Part shown: one piece after another, positions 15,661-16,675 of the stretch | Position numbering within the stretch: the stretch's first letter is position 1 | Layout: every line of letters begins with the position of its first letter | Assembly (NCBI GenBank): GCA_902783735.1 | Contig: CACZSE010000047.1 | Span: 1-16,675, forward strand | DNA from: an uncultured Lachnospiraceae bacterium | GTDB taxonomy: Bacteria > Bacillota > Clostridia > Lachnospirales > Lachnospiraceae | Direction: 5' to 3' | DNA length: 16,675 nucleotides | Notes under the pieces: generated by a model | Seen by the model: the letters and a program-made list of their open reading frames with translations, nothing else | What the model was told of the DNA's origin: nothing | Databases searched by the model: none | Position numbers and translations under genes: made by a program

Positions 15661-16675
15661 ATGGTTAAGATCCTGATAATACGTACTTTTCCCTCCATAT
15701 TGGATCCTGAAGGCTACAATATCCAGGAAGTAGGACTGGCCAAGGCTCTTGTAAGAGCGGGACAGCGCTGTGATGTAGTCTTATATAATGCTCATAACGG
15801 AAATGATAAAAAAACGTTGCGTGTTCCGGACAGCGACGGGGGAATTGTCAATGTATATATGAGACAGGGAATCGGGATATTGAAAAACGGATTTTTCCCG
15901 GGACTCTCAAAACTGGTCAAAGATTATGATATCATCCAGGTAAATGAATATGATCAGATAACATCGTGGTTTTATTATGCATTTAAAAAGGACAGGCCGG
16001 TTGTTATATATCATGGCCCGTATTATGATGACTTCAACAAGGGATATAACTTTAAATGCAGGATATTTGACAATACTTTTTTGAAATTGAAGAACAAAAA
16101 GAATGTCATATGTTTTACCAAGTCGCAGCCGGCTGCTGAATTTTTAAGTAAAAAAGGCTTTAAAAAGACGTATCCGATAGGCGTAGGCCTCGATACGGAT
16201 AACTTTTTTTCTAATAAGAAGTCGGATGAGTTACACATAAGCAAGTTCGACAGTGAAAAATGGAACCTTTTATATGTTGGAAAGATAGAGCCGAGAAGAA
16301 ACCCGTATATGTTGTTGGATATATGTGAACGCCTGACGGATGTATACAAAGATGTTCATATGACCATTATCGGAAACGGCGAACAGGCTTATCTTGAAGA
16401 ATGGAAGAGCAAAGCCGATAAACTCATATCAAAAGGTGTACTTACATACGTTCCGGCCATGAGCCAGTCTAAACTGCAGGATGTATATAAAAAAGCCGAT
16501 CTTATGGTCTTCCCGTCCAATTATGATATCTTTGGGATGGTCTTACTTGAGGCGATGTATTTTGACCTTCCGGTCGTATCTTCATTTAACGGAGGCGCCG
16601 ATATGCTCATAACAGACGGTGTCGACGGCTTTACGATAAAAGAATATGATACAAAGATCTGGACCGATAAGATAG
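15661..16675 (+). CDS. Family 4 glycosyltransferase (3' partial)
   Basis: The frame opens at ATG 15661 and continues without a stop through the last base, giving 338 residues of an incomplete protein; about 40-60 residues should remain. The N-terminus MVKILIIRTFPSILDPEGYN, with GLAKALVRAG behind it, is a GT4 acceptor domain. VIYHGPYYDD (115-124), the hinge YPIGVGLDTDNFF (171-183), LLYVGKIEPRRNPYMLLD (203-220) and IIGNGEQ (236-242) define the GT-B donor domain. In the EX7E position the sequence is SNYDIFGMVLLEAM: D289 stands where the first Glu usually is, and E297 is kept. AGAGAG around 15644-15649 is a plausible ribosome site. A nearby ATG at 15653 in another frame stops after eight codons and is not a gene. 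This is the fourth consecutive GT4, presumably adding a further sugar. Confidence 0.88.
   Translation, partial: MVKILIIRTFPSILDPEGYNIQEVGLAKALVRAGQRCDVVLYNAHNGNDKKTLRVPDSDGGIVNVYMRQGIGILKNGFFPGLSKLVKDYDIIQVNEYDQITSWFYYAFKKDRPVVIYHGPYYDDFNKGYNFKCRIFDNTFLKLKNKKNVICFTKSQPAAEFLSKKGFKKTYPIGVGLDTDNFFSNKKSDELHISKFDSEKWNLLYVGKIEPRRNPYMLLDICERLTDVYKDVHMTIIGNGEQAYLEEWKSKADKLISKGVLTYVPAMSQSKLQDVYKKADLMVFPSNYDIFGMVLLEAMYFDLPVVSSFNGGADMLITDGVDGFTIKEYDTKIWTDKI

Noticed and set aside
15653..15676. ATG 15653 as the start of the last gene
   Set aside because: That frame meets TGA after a few codons (M-T-L-W-L-R-S). ATG 15661 opens the long frame with GT4 motifs.
1..16675. Mobile elements, CRISPR arrays, tRNA or rRNA genes
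   Set aside because: No transposase, integrase, terminal repeat, direct-repeat array or RNA gene pattern was seen; coding sequence fills nearly the whole window.

Overview
The window is a densely packed, one-directional run of cell-surface polysaccharide biosynthesis genes. Fourteen coding regions, all on the + strand, cover almost every base; the first and last are cut by the window edges. Neighbouring genes overlap or sit a few to a few tens of bases apart, with the longest gap 46 bp (3788-3833). I see no terminator, internal promoter, RNA gene, repeat array or mobile element. The moderately low G+C, the many AGA (Arg) and ATA (Ile) codons, the GGAG-type ribosome binding sites and the protein families suggest a Firmicute, probably a Clostridia/Lachnospiraceae member such as a Butyrivibrio relative. 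That placement is an inference, not a measurement.

Layout. 1-927: PLP-dependent sugar aminotransferase (5' end missing). 924-1868: polyprenyl-phosphate-type family 2 glycosyltransferase with two C-terminal membrane helices. 1870-2790: NAD-dependent sugar epimerase/dehydratase/reductase. 2792-3787: fucosyltransferase-like enzyme. 3834-5525: large LIC_10190-like membrane protein. 5494-6567: membrane O-acyltransferase. 6551-8173: DUF6056-like membrane protein. 8166-8876: a second soluble family 2 glycosyltransferase. 8881-10833: a third large membrane protein of unknown function. 10855-12198: RfbH, the iron-sulfur/PMP 3-dehydrase for 3,6-dideoxyhexoses. 12205-13347, 13337-14545, 14552-15640 and 15661 to the window end: four distinct family 4 glycosyltransferases in tandem.

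How they may work together. The aminotransferase, the SDR enzyme and RfbH make unusual deoxy- and aminodeoxy-sugar nucleotides. The four GT4 enzymes and the fucosyltransferase-like protein would build a repeat unit at the cytoplasmic face. The two GT2 enzymes probably charge a polyprenyl phosphate with single sugars, and the large membrane proteins, which carry acidic residues in a loop following an N-terminal helix in the manner of GT-C enzymes, are candidates for using those lipid-linked sugars outside the membrane or for polymerising the chain. The acyltransferase would add acyl (probably acetyl) groups. No recognisable initiating phosphoglycosyltransferase, flippase (Wzx), RfbF/RfbG or E3 reductase is present, so the cluster must continue outside the window.

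The most notable point is a CDP-type 3,6-dideoxyhexose pathway signature in what looks like a Gram-positive gut or rumen bacterium, together with three large, poorly characterised membrane proteins and two lipid-sugar-type GT2 enzymes.
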